A DNA stretch of 64,000 nt. Origin: Kriegella aquimaris (lineage in GTDB: Bacteria > Bacteroidota > Bacteroidia > Flavobacteriales > Flavobacteriaceae). Location: the NCBI RefSeq assembly GCF_900103215.1, contig NZ_FNGV01000019.1:1-64000 (forward strand). The letters are read 5' to 3'. How positions within the stretch are numbered: the first letter of the stretch is position 1; each line of letters starts with the position of its first letter. Made by a program: the position numbers and the translations under genes. The notes under the pieces were generated by a model, which was not told the origin of the DNA, made no database searches, and saw nothing but the letters and a program-made list of their open reading frames with translations. Positions 53,502 through 63,041 of this stretch are shown piece by piece.

Positions 53502-54674
53502 TTGTATATGAAAAACGACACGTTAAAACATCTTATTCAAGATTACCTCGATGGTAAAATTGATGAAACGCGGATGGTTGAGCTCATAAAAGATTATCAC
53601 TTAGCAGAGGTCAAGGAAAAATTTGCCGAAGCTATGGAGGTTGATTTTCTATTGTCAAAACAATCTTTAAGGTTGGACTCGCAAGAAGCTTTTGAAATTT
53701 TTTTGGAGGAAATAAAATCCAAGGAAAATGCGAAGGAAGAGTCCAAAAAAATAATGTCCCGAACCTTCCTGAAATATGCTGCAATTTTTGTTGGATTTAT
53801 TGGGTTGGGCCTTGCTTTCATATTAATGCTGAAATCTAATACTGCTGAACCAACTTTGCAAATATCGGATGAGACGGTTAATCTGTATTTGACAAATGGA
53901 ACAGTTGAAAAATTGAAGGAGTCTGAAAGCAGCAATATTCTTGACTCGGATGGACAGGTGATAGCAGTTCAGACCCATGAAAAAATAGTGTATAAACCAG
54001 TTAAAAAATTGGAATCTATAAAATATAATGAATTAAAAGTGCCTTACGGCAAAAGGTTTGAATTAGAATTCTCAGATGGTACCACTGTATACCTTAATTC
54101 AGGGTCTAGTATAAGGTACCCTATTCATTTTATAAAAAATGAATCGAGGAAAGTTTTTCTGAAGGGAGAGGCTTTTTTTAAGGTAGCCAAGGATAAAGCG
54201 AATCCCTTTATCGTTAGTGCAGGAGCTGTCAATGTAAGGGTGTTGGGTACGGAATTTAATGTTTCTGCCTACTCTGAAGACGATGGCATAAGTACTGTTT
54301 TGGTGTCAGGAAGCGTACAATTGTACGATTCTATTCAACCAAATATCGAAAAAGGGGAAGTAGTACTTCAACCTGGAAAAAGGGGAATGTGGAGTAAGGA
54401 ACATAAAGATTTTCAAATTGACGATGTTGATACCAGTATCTATACAGCGTGGCTAAAAGATAGACTTGTTTTTAGAGATGCTCCTTTTAGCGAAATTCGT
54501 AAGAAGCTAGAGCGACATTATAATGTTTCCATAATCAATTCGAATGAGGCTTTAGATAAAAATACTTTTAATGCCTATTTCTCGGATGAAAGTATAAAGG
54601 AAATATTAGAAATTTTAGACCGTACGTATGGTATCGAATACAAAATCAAAGAAAATCAAATAATCATCAAATAA
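53502..54674 (+). CDS. FecR-family anti-sigma factor (rightward PUL)
   Basis: The 390-residue protein has the same plan as the other FecR here: an N-terminal sigma-binding part (HLIQDYLDGKIDETRMVELIKDYH), a span at about 88-108 (FLKYAAIFVGFIGLGLAFILML), the FecR domain (LKVPYGKRFELEFSDGTTVYLNSGS ... LGTEFNVSAYSEDDG) and the C-terminal DUF4974-type domain (FRDAPFSEIRKKLERHYNVSI). It is first in the operon with susC, susD and the enzymes. A 152-base gap with a hairpin separates it from susC. Confidence 0.94.
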   Translation: MYMKNDTLKHLIQDYLDGKIDETRMVELIKDYHLAEVKEKFAEAMEVDFLLSKQSLRLDSQEAFEIFLEEIKSKENAKEESKKIMSRTFLKYAAIFVGFIGLGLAFILMLKSNTAEPTLQISDETVNLYLTNGTVEKLKESESSNILDSDGQVIAVQTHEKIVYKPVKKLESIKYNELKVPYGKRFELEFSDGTTVYLNSGSSIRYPIHFIKNESRKVFLKGEAFFKVAKDKANPFIVSAGAVNVRVLGTEFNVSAYSEDDGISTVLVSGSVQLYDSIQPNIEKGEVVLQPGKRGMWSKEHKDFQIDDVDTSIYTAWLKDRLVFRDAPFSEIRKKLERHYNVSIINSNEALDKNTFNAYFSDESIKEILEILDRTYGIEYKIKENQIIIK

Positions 54675-54747
54675 TCATTTACAAAATACTCAGCTACGCC
54701 TATGGATAAAGACTAATTTAAGCATCGAATACTACCATAATAAAAAA

Positions 54748-54776
54748 ATCGGAAAATGCTCGTAACATTTCCCGAT
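54748..54776. promoter_or_regulatory. Hairpin between fecR and susC
   Basis: ATCGGAAAATG and CATTTCCCGAT form an 11-bp stem with one mismatch and a 7-base loop. The T-tract lies on the minus side (AAAAAAATC before it), so for the rightward operon it is not a classical terminator. It may attenuate, protect the susC mRNA end, or separate FecR and SusC expression levels. Confidence 0.5.
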
Positions 54777-54826
54777 TATAGGTTATGGCTAAACTGAATT
54801 AACCAATTTTTAAACATTACAAAAGT

Positions 54827-57800
54827 ATGAAAAAACCTATTAGTATTAGGTGTACATCTACGTATGCCCTAAAATGGGATCTTAAAATGAAATTATCCGC
54901 ATTTTTAATTTTAATGTCCATCTTTCAGATCCATGCGACCAGCTACTCCCAAAAGGCACGTATTACATTAGAAATGAATGATGTTAACCTAGGGGATGTT
55001 CTAGATCAAATAGAATCAAAAAGTGAGTTCAAATTTTTTGTAGATACAAAAAAAATAAACATTAAGAGGAAAGTAAGTGTTAATGTGCGCAAAGAAAAAA
55101 TTTCCAATATTTTAAATAAACTTTTCCTTGATACGGACATCATTTATGAAGTATTCAATAAACAAATACTTTTAAAGAAGAAGCACAATAAACAAGTTTC
55201 AGTGCCAGAGATTGATTCTGGCAGCGAATCCCCTTTAACCATACAACAATCAATAATTGGGACAATAGCAGATTCTAAAGGTATTCCCTTACCCGGTGCA
55301 AATATTATCGAAAAAGGTACTACGAATGGGGTTACCGCAGATTTCGACGGGAATTTTTCAATTTCTGTACAAGATGAAAACGCTGTTTTAATAGTTTCCT
55401 ATATTGGTTTTGCAACTAAAGAGGTAAGTCTTATTGGTCAAACATCCATTTCAGTGATTTTGGAAGAAAGTACATCTGGCTTGGAAGAGGTTGTTGTTGT
55501 TGGGTACGGAACTCAGAAGAAGGTGAATCTCACGGGCGCTGTTTCGCAAATATCTTCAGAGGTACTTGAAGATCGGCCCATTACAAATTTAGGTCAGGGT
55601 TTGCAGGGAATAATTCCTAACCTTAATATAAACTTAAACAGCGGTGCACCCGGTAGAGGAGCCTCTTTCAACATTAGAGGTACCACATCTATTAACGGTG
55701 GAGAACCTTTAATATTGGTAGATGGTGTTGAGATGGATGTGAATTTGATCAACCCCGAAGACATCGAGACTGTTTCGGTACTTAAAGATGCTGCTTCTTC
55801 TTCAATATATGGAGCCCGAGCTGCTTATGGTGTCATCTTGATTACAACCAAATTGGGTAAAAAGACTGACAAACCGACTATTTCTTTCAGTACCAATGTG
55901 TCGCTCAATAAACCCACCGGCCGTCCTGAGTATATGAATTCCATGGAATATGCCAATTGGATGAATGCGGCTAACACCAACACGAATGGTTCCAATTATT
56001 TTGATGATGAAACAATGGAGCGCATTGAAGCCTATTATAACAATCCAGAACAAAATGAAGCAGTGTTCCATCATTCCGTTGATCCATCCAATTTATGGAG
56101 GTATAATGGAAATACCAATTGGACGGAAGTAATGCTGAAAGATCATTACCCCATTAACAATTATAACCTAAGTATAAGTGGTGGCGGTGATAAAGTTAGT
56201 TACTATACGTCTTTAGGGCTTTTGCATCAAAAAGGTTTGATGAAATGGTTTGATGAAGATTATAAGAGGATAAATATCTTACAGAACGTCAAGTATAAAA
56301 TCAATTCTTGGTTAGAGGTTGGAATGAAAGCTACTTTCAATATTGCCGATCAGAATGATATCCCCGACAATAAACGCGGAAGTTTTTCAAACGCTGATAA
56401 CCTATATATGGCCCAAGATTCAAGGCCTATTATGCCTGTGTATCACCCAGACGGCAATTTTGCCGGATACTCTGGAAATGGCTATTTTACAAATATGCCA
56501 GCTTTTTTGAGTCAGGGTGGAAATAGAGAATATAAGACGAATGATGCTTGGGTAACCGGTAGTTTACGCTTGACGCCTATTGATGGGTTGTCAATAAATA
56601 TGAATTATACCTACAATTATTTCAATAAAACCAACGTACATGACCTGAAAGAGTATTGGGATTATGATGCCGCTGGTCCAGCTGTTCTATTTCCGCATAC
56701 TACCCCAAATTGGGTTAGAAAAGATGAAGAAGGCAATCGCTATTCTGCGCTCAATATTTACAGTGATTATGAAAAAGAGTTTGGGTCGCATTATTTAAAG
56801 GCGATGATTGGCTTTAATCAAGAAGAAAAACAATTTGATTCTTTTTGGGTTCGAAGAGCAGATTTGATTAGTAATGATATACCCTATATTAGTACAGCTT
56901 CAGGAGAATGGGCCGGAGGTGATTCGGGCAATGAATTGGCTATTCGAGGTGGATTTTTTCGACTCAATTACTCTTTTGCCAACAAATATCTTTTAGAGGT
57001 CAACGGCAGATATGATGGTTCTTCAAGATTTCCGAGCGAAGATAGGTTTCGTTTCTTTCCATCATTTTCAGCTGGATGGCGTATTTCTAATGAGAGTTTC
57101 TGGGGCGAATTGAAAAATACTGTGGATGAATTCAAAATTCGCGGTTCTTACGGAAGTCTAGGTAATCAATCTGCTCTTGACGGAAATTACTATCCCTACA
57201 TTGCCACTTACGGTACAGGGCAGGTGAATTATTTGCTGAACGGTGAAAAACCAGTCACCGTATATGCTCCAGGATTGGTGAGTCCGTCATTGACTTGGGA
57301 AACGGTGAGTCAATTGGATTTTGGATTCGATTTTTCAATGCTAAAAAATCGACTTTCAGGAACTTTCGATTGGTATCAACGCGATACGAAAGATATGTTG
57401 ACCAAATCTAAAACTCAGCCAGCCGTACTCGGTACGGGTGAGCCGCAGACAAATGCCGCAGATTTAAGTACCAAAGGTTGGGAACTCTTTTTATCGTGGA
57501 AAGACCAAATTGGCGAAGAACTTACTTACGGTGTTAATTTTTCATTTTCCGATTATTCTTCGGAAATTAAGAAATATGATAATCCCAACGGGGTTTTGGC
57601 AGATTATTATGTTGGACAAAAATTAGGGGAAATATGGGGTTTTGAAACAGAAGGTTTATTTCAGTCTGATCAAGAGGCTCAAAATTATGACCAATCGGAA
57701 GTCGTGAGTCATGCCCCTTTGGCGGGTGATTTGAAATTTAAAGATTTAGATGGAGTGCCGGGAATCACGAGGGGTTCACAGACCCTAAGCGACCACGGAG

Positions 57801-58297
57801 ACCTTAAGGTAATTGGCAATAGCACACCAAGGTATTCCTATGGTATTCAACTAAATTCTCAATGGAGAAATTTCGATTTTAGTCTTTTCTTGCAAGGTGT
57901 CGGTAAGCGAGATTTCTATCCAGGAAATACTTTTTTCTATGCCCATTATTCTTCCCAATGGTCCGTTCCCCAAAAATTTAATACAGATTATTGGACCCAA
58001 GATAATATAAATGCATATTTCCCAAGGCCTCGTCTGAACGGTAGTGAAATTGGCATTGCTCAAAGTAGGTATTTGCAAAATGGATCTTACTTACGTGGGA
58101 AATTAGTATCCGTCGGGTATAATTTTCCCAAAGCTTGGTTAGAGAAAATATTTGTCGAGCGTCTTCGTGTTTACTACTCTGGTCAAAATTTATTCGAGTT
58201 CACAAAGGTGGAAAGCATTTTTGATCCGGAATCAAATCGCGTCAACATGTATCCTTTGAATAGAACCCATTCTTTTGGGTTAGACATCTCTTTTTAA
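54827..58297 (+). CDS. SusC/RagA TonB-dependent transporter with STN signalling domain
   Basis: The 1156-residue protein has a signal peptide (LKMKLSAFLILMSIFQIHATSYS), an STN domain (ITLEMNDVNLGDVLDQIESKSEFKFF ... IIYEVFNKQILLKK, about 45-115), the carboxypeptidase-like domain (IIGTIADSKGIPLPGANIIEKG), a plug (LGQGLQGIIPNLNINLNSGAPG, IETVSVLKDAASSSIYGARA) and a barrel ending GLDISF. The STN domain matches the presence of FecR and sigma genes upstream. Together with the SusD encoded 9 bases later it should import the oligosaccharide processed by the fucosidase and esterases downstream. Confidence 0.96.
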   Translation: MKKPISIRCTSTYALKWDLKMKLSAFLILMSIFQIHATSYSQKARITLEMNDVNLGDVLDQIESKSEFKFFVDTKKINIKRKVSVNVRKEKISNILNKLFLDTDIIYEVFNKQILLKKKHNKQVSVPEIDSGSESPLTIQQSIIGTIADSKGIPLPGANIIEKGTTNGVTADFDGNFSISVQDENAVLIVSYIGFATKEVSLIGQTSISVILEESTSGLEEVVVVGYGTQKKVNLTGAVSQISSEVLEDRPITNLGQGLQGIIPNLNINLNSGAPGRGASFNIRGTTSINGGEPLILVDGVEMDVNLINPEDIETVSVLKDAASSSIYGARAAYGVILITTKLGKKTDKPTISFSTNVSLNKPTGRPEYMNSMEYANWMNAANTNTNGSNYFDDETMERIEAYYNNPEQNEAVFHHSVDPSNLWRYNGNTNWTEVMLKDHYPINNYNLSISGGGDKVSYYTSLGLLHQKGLMKWFDEDYKRINILQNVKYKINSWLEVGMKATFNIADQNDIPDNKRGSFSNADNLYMAQDSRPIMPVYHPDGNFAGYSGNGYFTNMPAFLSQGGNREYKTNDAWVTGSLRLTPIDGLSINMNYTYNYFNKTNVHDLKEYWDYDAAGPAVLFPHTTPNWVRKDEEGNRYSALNIYSDYEKEFGSHYLKAMIGFNQEEKQFDSFWVRRADLISNDIPYISTASGEWAGGDSGNELAIRGGFFRLNYSFANKYLLEVNGRYDGSSRFPSEDRFRFFPSFSAGWRISNESFWGELKNTVDEFKIRGSYGSLGNQSALDGNYYPYIATYGTGQVNYLLNGEKPVTVYAPGLVSPSLTWETVSQLDFGFDFSMLKNRLSGTFDWYQRDTKDMLTKSKTQPAVLGTGEPQTNAADLSTKGWELFLSWKDQIGEELTYGVNFSFSDYSSEIKKYDNPNGVLADYYVGQKLGEIWGFETEGLFQSDQEAQNYDQSEVVSHAPLAGDLKFKDLDGVPGITRGSQTLSDHGDLKVIGNSTPRYSYGIQLNSQWRNFDFSLFLQGVGKRDFYPGNTFFYAHYSSQWSVPQKFNTDYWTQDNINAYFPRPRLNGSEIGIAQSRYLQNGSYLRGKLVSVGYNFPKAWLEKIFVERLRVYYSGQNLFEFTKVESIFDPESNRVNMYPLNRTHSFGLDISF

Positions 58298-58306
58298 GTT
58301 CAACCC

Positions 58307-59959
58307 ATGAAAAACACACAAATGAAAACCTTAACTAGAACAATATTCATACTGACTTTTATAGGCCTTATTGCTTCTTGCAACAATGATTTTATGGACA
58401 GGTATCCACCCGATAAGATCAATGAGGCTAATTATTGGAAAACCCTCGGGGATCTAGAGACTTATTCCAATCAATTTTATGCAGAACTTTCGACCTCGGG
58501 TAACTGGCAAGCAGATAATATGACCGATAACCAGGGCCCGGCCAATCGAAACGCCTTTATTTGGAATGAATACGTAATTCCTTCTACCGGTGGGGGATGG
58601 GGCAAGAATGATTGGGCTACAATACGAAGTTGCAATTTTTTTCTTACACATTTTCAGACCGTTGAGGGTGATGCCGAACTTATCAATACCTATGTTGGTG
58701 AAGTGAGATTCTTTAGGGCTTGGAATTATTATGGGAAGGTCAAGCAATTTGGAGATGTACCTTGGATTGATGAGGAACTCAACGTTGACTCGGGGGAATT
58801 GAACATACCCCGAACTTCTAGAAATGTAGTGGTGGATTCAATCGTAGCGGACTTGGATTTTGCCATTAGCAACTTACCAGAAACCTCCAGTGAAAATCGG
58901 TTGACCAAATATGCTGCTCTAGCGTTGAAGTCCCGTATTTGTTTATATGAAGGAACATGGCAAAAATATCACGGTTTAGGTGATTTCGAAGATTTATTGC
59001 GAAAATCTGTTGAAGCTTCAACAGAAATTATTGACTCGGGCAATTTTCAAATTTACAATACAGGTAATCCAGATGAAGACTACTATAACCTTTTTATCAT
59101 AGATGAGCTTTCTGGTAATAGTGAAGCGATAATGATTAAGCAGTATTCCGAAAATCTTTTGATGTCAAATCGAGTAAGACAACTTGGTGAATCCGGTAGC
59201 GGTTTTACTAAAGATTTTGCCTTGACCTATCTAAGTAATGATGGGCTTCCCATAGCGAATAGTACGGAATATCAAGGTGATAATGTAAATGACTACATGC
59301 AAGAATTTGAAAATCGGGATCCTCGTATGAAACAATCTATTTACACGCCTGATCAGCCATATCATATCACCAGTGATGGTGAGGTGCAAAATCAAGAGGC
59401 CCCACAGTTTGATAATGGATTGTGTTTTACAGGTTATCGGATATATAAACAATTTTCTCCTACCCAGCGTGATTTTGAATACCAGCGATGCACTCTTGAC
59501 GAATTTATATTCCGTTATGGGGAAGTCTTGCTAAATTATGCTGAAGCTAAGGCTGAGTTAGGGGAAATAGATCAGTCAGATTTGGATCTTAGTGTTAACA
59601 AATTGAGAGAACGAGTCAATATGCCTTCTATGACCTTGGATGTTGGGTTCGTGGATCCAAACTGGCCAAACTGGGAGGTTCCGGTTTCAGACTTGATTAA
59701 TGAAATTCGGCGAGAACGTCGCGTAGAACTGGCCGCCGAAGGGTTCAGGTTCGATGACCTAATGCGATGGAAAGCGGGTAAACTTTTGGAAGGACCTAAT
59801 TCATTTCTTGGTGCTCTTGACCCTGATACAGAAGAATACCGGGTTTTATATCCAGGTTTGACCAGAACGTGGGATGATAAACTCTATCTCTATCCTGTTC
59901 CCATACAGGAAATCACGTTAAACCCTAACCTGACCCAAAATCCAGGCTGGTCAGAATAA
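58307..59959 (+). CDS. SusD/RagB family lipoprotein (rightward PUL)
   Basis: The 550-residue lipoprotein (lipobox GLIASCNND) has the SusD start NDFMDRYPPDKINEANYWKT, VGEVRFFRAWNYYGKVKQFGDVPWI, and the C-terminal IRRERRVELAAEGFRFDDLMRW, with the usual end LYPVPIQEITLNPNLTQNPGW. A second ATG at 58322 is possible. It follows susC directly. A stem-loop and 108 bases separate it from the fucosidase gene. Confidence 0.95.
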   Translation: MKNTQMKTLTRTIFILTFIGLIASCNNDFMDRYPPDKINEANYWKTLGDLETYSNQFYAELSTSGNWQADNMTDNQGPANRNAFIWNEYVIPSTGGGWGKNDWATIRSCNFFLTHFQTVEGDAELINTYVGEVRFFRAWNYYGKVKQFGDVPWIDEELNVDSGELNIPRTSRNVVVDSIVADLDFAISNLPETSSENRLTKYAALALKSRICLYEGTWQKYHGLGDFEDLLRKSVEASTEIIDSGNFQIYNTGNPDEDYYNLFIIDELSGNSEAIMIKQYSENLLMSNRVRQLGESGSGFTKDFALTYLSNDGLPIANSTEYQGDNVNDYMQEFENRDPRMKQSIYTPDQPYHITSDGEVQNQEAPQFDNGLCFTGYRIYKQFSPTQRDFEYQRCTLDEFIFRYGEVLLNYAEAKAELGEIDQSDLDLSVNKLRERVNMPSMTLDVGFVDPNWPNWEVPVSDLINEIRRERRVELAAEGFRFDDLMRWKAGKLLEGPNSFLGALDPDTEEYRVLYPGLTRTWDDKLYLYPVPIQEITLNPNLTQNPGWSE

Positions 59960-60004
59960 TAAATTATATTTTAAACTAAAAGTCACGATAGGGCAGAAAA
60001 GGAA

Positions 60005-60031
60005 AGGACAGAAAATTGGTCATTCTGTCCT
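60005..60031. promoter_or_regulatory. Hairpin between susD and fucosidase gene
   Basis: AGGACAGAA (60005-60013) and TTCTGTCCT (60023-60031) are perfect 9-bp arms with a 9-base loop, in the gap between susD and the GH29 gene. There is no strong T-tract after it. A role in differential expression of the transporter and enzyme parts of the operon is possible. Confidence 0.5.
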
Positions 60032-60067
60032 GTTGTGATTTTAGTTGTGAAAATAAAGAAAAGTAAT

Positions 60068-61417
60068 ATGAAAATAATTAGATTCTTACTTCTGACCCTT
60101 ATTGGTCTACCCTTCTTTATACAGGGACAATCAGGACTGATTCTTCCTACCCAGTCTCAAACAGAATGGGCAGATGCCGAAATCGGCGCACTTTTTCACT
60201 TGGATGTACAAGTGTTCGAGCCTGATTACGAATGGCGCAAGACTAGGGACTATCAACCCGATCCGTCAGTATTTAATCCCGATAAACTCGACACCGACCA
60301 ATGGATTCGTTCCGCAAAAGCCGCAGGGGCAACCTATGCCGTATTGGTCGCCAAACATTGTAGCGGGTTTAGCCTTTGGCCGACCAAAGCCCATGAATAC
60401 AGCGTAAAAAATTCGCCATGGAAAAACGGGCAAGGAGATATTGTAAAAGATTTTATTGCGTCATGCAAGAAATACGATGTGAAGCCTGGCTTATATGCCA
60501 GTGCCTCCGCCAATGCCTATTTCCATGTAGATAACCCAGGCTTGGTTTTGTCAGGTGATCCTGAGGAACAAAAAAGATACAATGAAGTAGTAAAGACCCA
60601 GCTCACGGAATTATGGAGCGAATACGGTGATCTATTTGAAATTTGGTTTGATGGCGGTGTTCTACCTCCCGAAAAAGGGGGTATAGAAATGCTTTCCCTT
60701 GTAGAAAAATACCAGCCTGATGCAATTGCTTTTCAGGGCCCCTTTGGGTTCGAGAACAATATCCGTTGGGTCGGGAATGAAGAAGGTGTAGCTCCTTATC
60801 CATGTTGGGCTACCGCAGATTCTACGACAACAGCGACGGGTATGGTCCAGATTAAAGGTCTGAACGGTGATCCTTCAGGCAAATATTGGTGTCCTGGCGA
60901 AGCAGATTTCGCTTTACGCAAACATGCTTTTCAAGGAGGCTGGTTCTGGCATGAGGGGGAAGAAGATCGGATTCGAACATTGGACGACTTGATGGAAAGG
61001 TATGTTCAAACTGTAGGTCGCAACACCAATATGCTTTTAGGAATTGTTATAGATGACCAGGGCTTGGTGCCAGAGGCCGATATGAAAAGGCTCGAGGAGT
61101 TTGGGGGCGAAGTGCAAAAACAGTTTTCGAAACCATTGGGCCAAACAACGGGGACGGGGAACCTTTATGAAATTGATTTTGAAAAATCCCAAAAAGTTAA
61201 ACATGTAATAATACAAGAAGATATTTCCAAAGGGGAACGGGTTCGAGAATATAAGCTTTATGGGAAAGAAGACGGTGAATGGGAATTAGTAAACACAGGG
61301 AGCTCAATTGGTCATAAACGTATTGAAGTTTTAAATAAAGGAAATTATTCAGGTATAAAGTTGGAGGTCGTCAGGTCTGAAGGCAATCCAATAATAAGAA
61401 AGTTAGAATGTTATTAA
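60068..61417 (+). CDS. Alpha-L-fucosidase-like glycosidase, GH29
   Basis: The exported enzyme (signal MKIIRFLLLTLIGLPFFIQGQ) has the GH29 TIM barrel: WADAEIGALFHLD, AGATYAVLVAKHCSGFSLWPTKAHEYSVKNSPW, GDIVKDFIASCKKYDVKPGLY and LFEIWFDGGVLPP with the nucleophile Asp (about 193). A C-terminal F5/8-type or beta domain follows (KVKHVIIQEDISKGERVREYKLYG). I use the ATG at 60068, because the frame upstream to 60035 has no good start and the signal peptide begins here. GH29 enzymes release alpha-L-fucose and some members accept related 6-deoxy sugars. The last 10 bases overlap the next gene. Confidence 0.92.
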   Translation: MKIIRFLLLTLIGLPFFIQGQSGLILPTQSQTEWADAEIGALFHLDVQVFEPDYEWRKTRDYQPDPSVFNPDKLDTDQWIRSAKAAGATYAVLVAKHCSGFSLWPTKAHEYSVKNSPWKNGQGDIVKDFIASCKKYDVKPGLYASASANAYFHVDNPGLVLSGDPEEQKRYNEVVKTQLTELWSEYGDLFEIWFDGGVLPPEKGGIEMLSLVEKYQPDAIAFQGPFGFENNIRWVGNEEGVAPYPCWATADSTTTATGMVQIKGLNGDPSGKYWCPGEADFALRKHAFQGGWFWHEGEEDRIRTLDDLMERYVQTVGRNTNMLLGIVIDDQGLVPEADMKRLEEFGGEVQKQFSKPLGQTTGTGNLYEIDFEKSQKVKHVIIQEDISKGERVREYKLYGKEDGEWELVNTGSSIGHKRIEVLNKGNYSGIKLEVVRSEGNPIIRKLECY

Positions 61418-62244
61418 AATTGGTAATCAAGACTTTGAAATTGCAAGATAGAAATAGAATTCTGAAGTTTTTTTTTCGGATTTTAATTTTATTAATTTTC
61501 GCGAATTATGGTCATTCCCAAGAAAAGTCCATTAGTGTTGTTTCCAATGAAAATACGGCCATTGTTCCTGTCCCGAAACTAGAAAATGACAGTTATGATT
61601 GGTGGGCTCGCCATGCTGAGGTTTTGAGAATAAAGGATTCAATAAATCCTGAAATTGTTTTAATAGGCAATTCCATTACCCACTTTTGGGGAGGACTGCC
61701 ACAATTAAAGTATTCCGACGGGAGATTACGCGATCCTAATGGTCCTAAATCTTGGAATTCTATTTTTAGTAATCATCGTGTTTTAAACCTCGGGTTTGGA
61801 TGGGATCGCATACAAAATGTACTTTGGCGTTTAGACCATGGAGAGCTAGACGGGCTAAATCCACGCTTGGTTATTATTCACGTCGGCACCAACAATACCA
61901 GTGAAACTGTAAACGCTAGAAAAAATACAGCCCCCGAAATTGTTGAGGGAATAGATGAAATTTACAAAAAAGTCAGAATCAAAGTGCCTAGCGCAAAAAT
62001 TGTTTTGATGGCCATAATGCCCAGGGAACAATTCCCGGATCATCCCCGACGTAAATTGATTGATGAGACTAACCATCTACTGAAGATTTATGCCGATGAA
62101 AATAACATTGCAATTGTTGACATTGGTCCAAAAATGCTTAATAATAAAGGTCTTTTACTTAAAGATATAGCTGGTGATTTCTGCCATCCGACAGAAAAGG
62201 GTTATCAGATTTGGGCGGAAGAAATCCGTTCTTTTATTGATTAG
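61408..62244 (+). CDS. SGNH/GDSL hydrolase, exported
   Basis: The 278-residue protein has a signal-anchor-like N-terminus (ILKFFFRILILLIFANYGHSQ) and SGNH blocks: EIVLIGNSITHFWGG (Ser about 88), LNLGFGWDRIQNVLWRL (Gly), LVIIHVGTNNTS (Asn) and GDFCHPTEKGYQIW (Asp/His, about 257). Members with this sequence type act as acetylhydrolases on sugars. It overlaps the fucosidase gene by 10 bases, so it is translationally coupled and likely acts on the same glycan. Confidence 0.9.
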   Translation: MLLKLVIKTLKLQDRNRILKFFFRILILLIFANYGHSQEKSISVVSNENTAIVPVPKLENDSYDWWARHAEVLRIKDSINPEIVLIGNSITHFWGGLPQLKYSDGRLRDPNGPKSWNSIFSNHRVLNLGFGWDRIQNVLWRLDHGELDGLNPRLVIIHVGTNNTSETVNARKNTAPEIVEGIDEIYKKVRIKVPSAKIVLMAIMPREQFPDHPRRKLIDETNHLLKIYADENNIAIVDIGPKMLNNKGLLLKDIAGDFCHPTEKGYQIWAEEIRSFID

Positions 62245-62295
62245 TTATTTTATAATGCCAATTCTAAAAATTTTGAATTTTAAAGAGGGTAAACA

Positions 62296-62985
62296 ATGAT
62301 GAAGTTAAATTTCTTCTATGGTTTTTTGTTATTAACGCTAATACTCCAAGGTTGCAATTCGACCAAGGAGGTTATCCGAGAAAATATAGAATGGAGTGAT
62401 CTTTGGTGGGAGAACGAGCCCGATACTTCAAAGCCTCGGGTTTTGTTCATCGGCAATTCGATTACGAGGGGGTATTTTAAAAAGGTTTCATCAAAATTAT
62501 CCGAAAAGGCCAACTGCGACCGGTATGCCACTTCACGGAGCATTGCGGATCCTTCGTTGATAAAAGAAACTAAGATCGCCATGGGCAAGTACGGCCACTC
62601 GGTCATACATTTCAATAATGGACTGCATGGTTGGCACCTTAATGGGAAGCAGTACGAGGAAGGTCTCAGGAAGTTCGTGAAATTTCTTAAAAAGCATAAG
62701 TCCAAGAACTGTAAGCTGCTATACGCTTTGACAACCCCTGTGCCATCAAAGGAGCCTGATCTGAAATTGGACCCAAAAAGAAATGGAATAATACTGGAAA
62801 GAAACATGATTGCCCGACAAGTAATGGCGGAAAACGGAATTCAGGTCATCGATCTTTATGAGCTGATGGTAACCGAATTGGAGAAGTATAGTGTCTCCAA
62901 AGGAGATGTGCACTATAAACAGGAAGGCTACGAGAGACTGGCAGAAAAAATAAGTGGGGTAATAGGAAGATTGTTGGAGAATTGA
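62296..62985 (+). CDS. SGNH hydrolase, lipoprotein
   Basis: The 229-residue lipoprotein (lipobox LILQGCNST) has RVLFIGNSITRGYF (Ser about 53), VIHFNNGLHGWH (variant of the Asn block, with NNGLHGWH) and KGDVHYKQEGYERLA (Asp/His, about 204-206). HFNNGLHGWH is typical of a group of SGNH enzymes linked to rhamnogalacturonan or xylan acetyl esterases. It is the second of three consecutive SGNH genes and is 51 bases after the first. Confidence 0.88.
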   Translation: MMKLNFFYGFLLLTLILQGCNSTKEVIRENIEWSDLWWENEPDTSKPRVLFIGNSITRGYFKKVSSKLSEKANCDRYATSRSIADPSLIKETKIAMGKYGHSVIHFNNGLHGWHLNGKQYEEGLRKFVKFLKKHKSKNCKLLYALTTPVPSKEPDLKLDPKRNGIILERNMIARQVMAENGIQVIDLYELMVTELEKYSVSKGDVHYKQEGYERLAEKISGVIGRLLEN

Positions 62986-63041
62986 ACAAGATTTTATAAA
63001 GATAGAATATGGGAACTATTGCGAATTCTAAAAATAAATAG

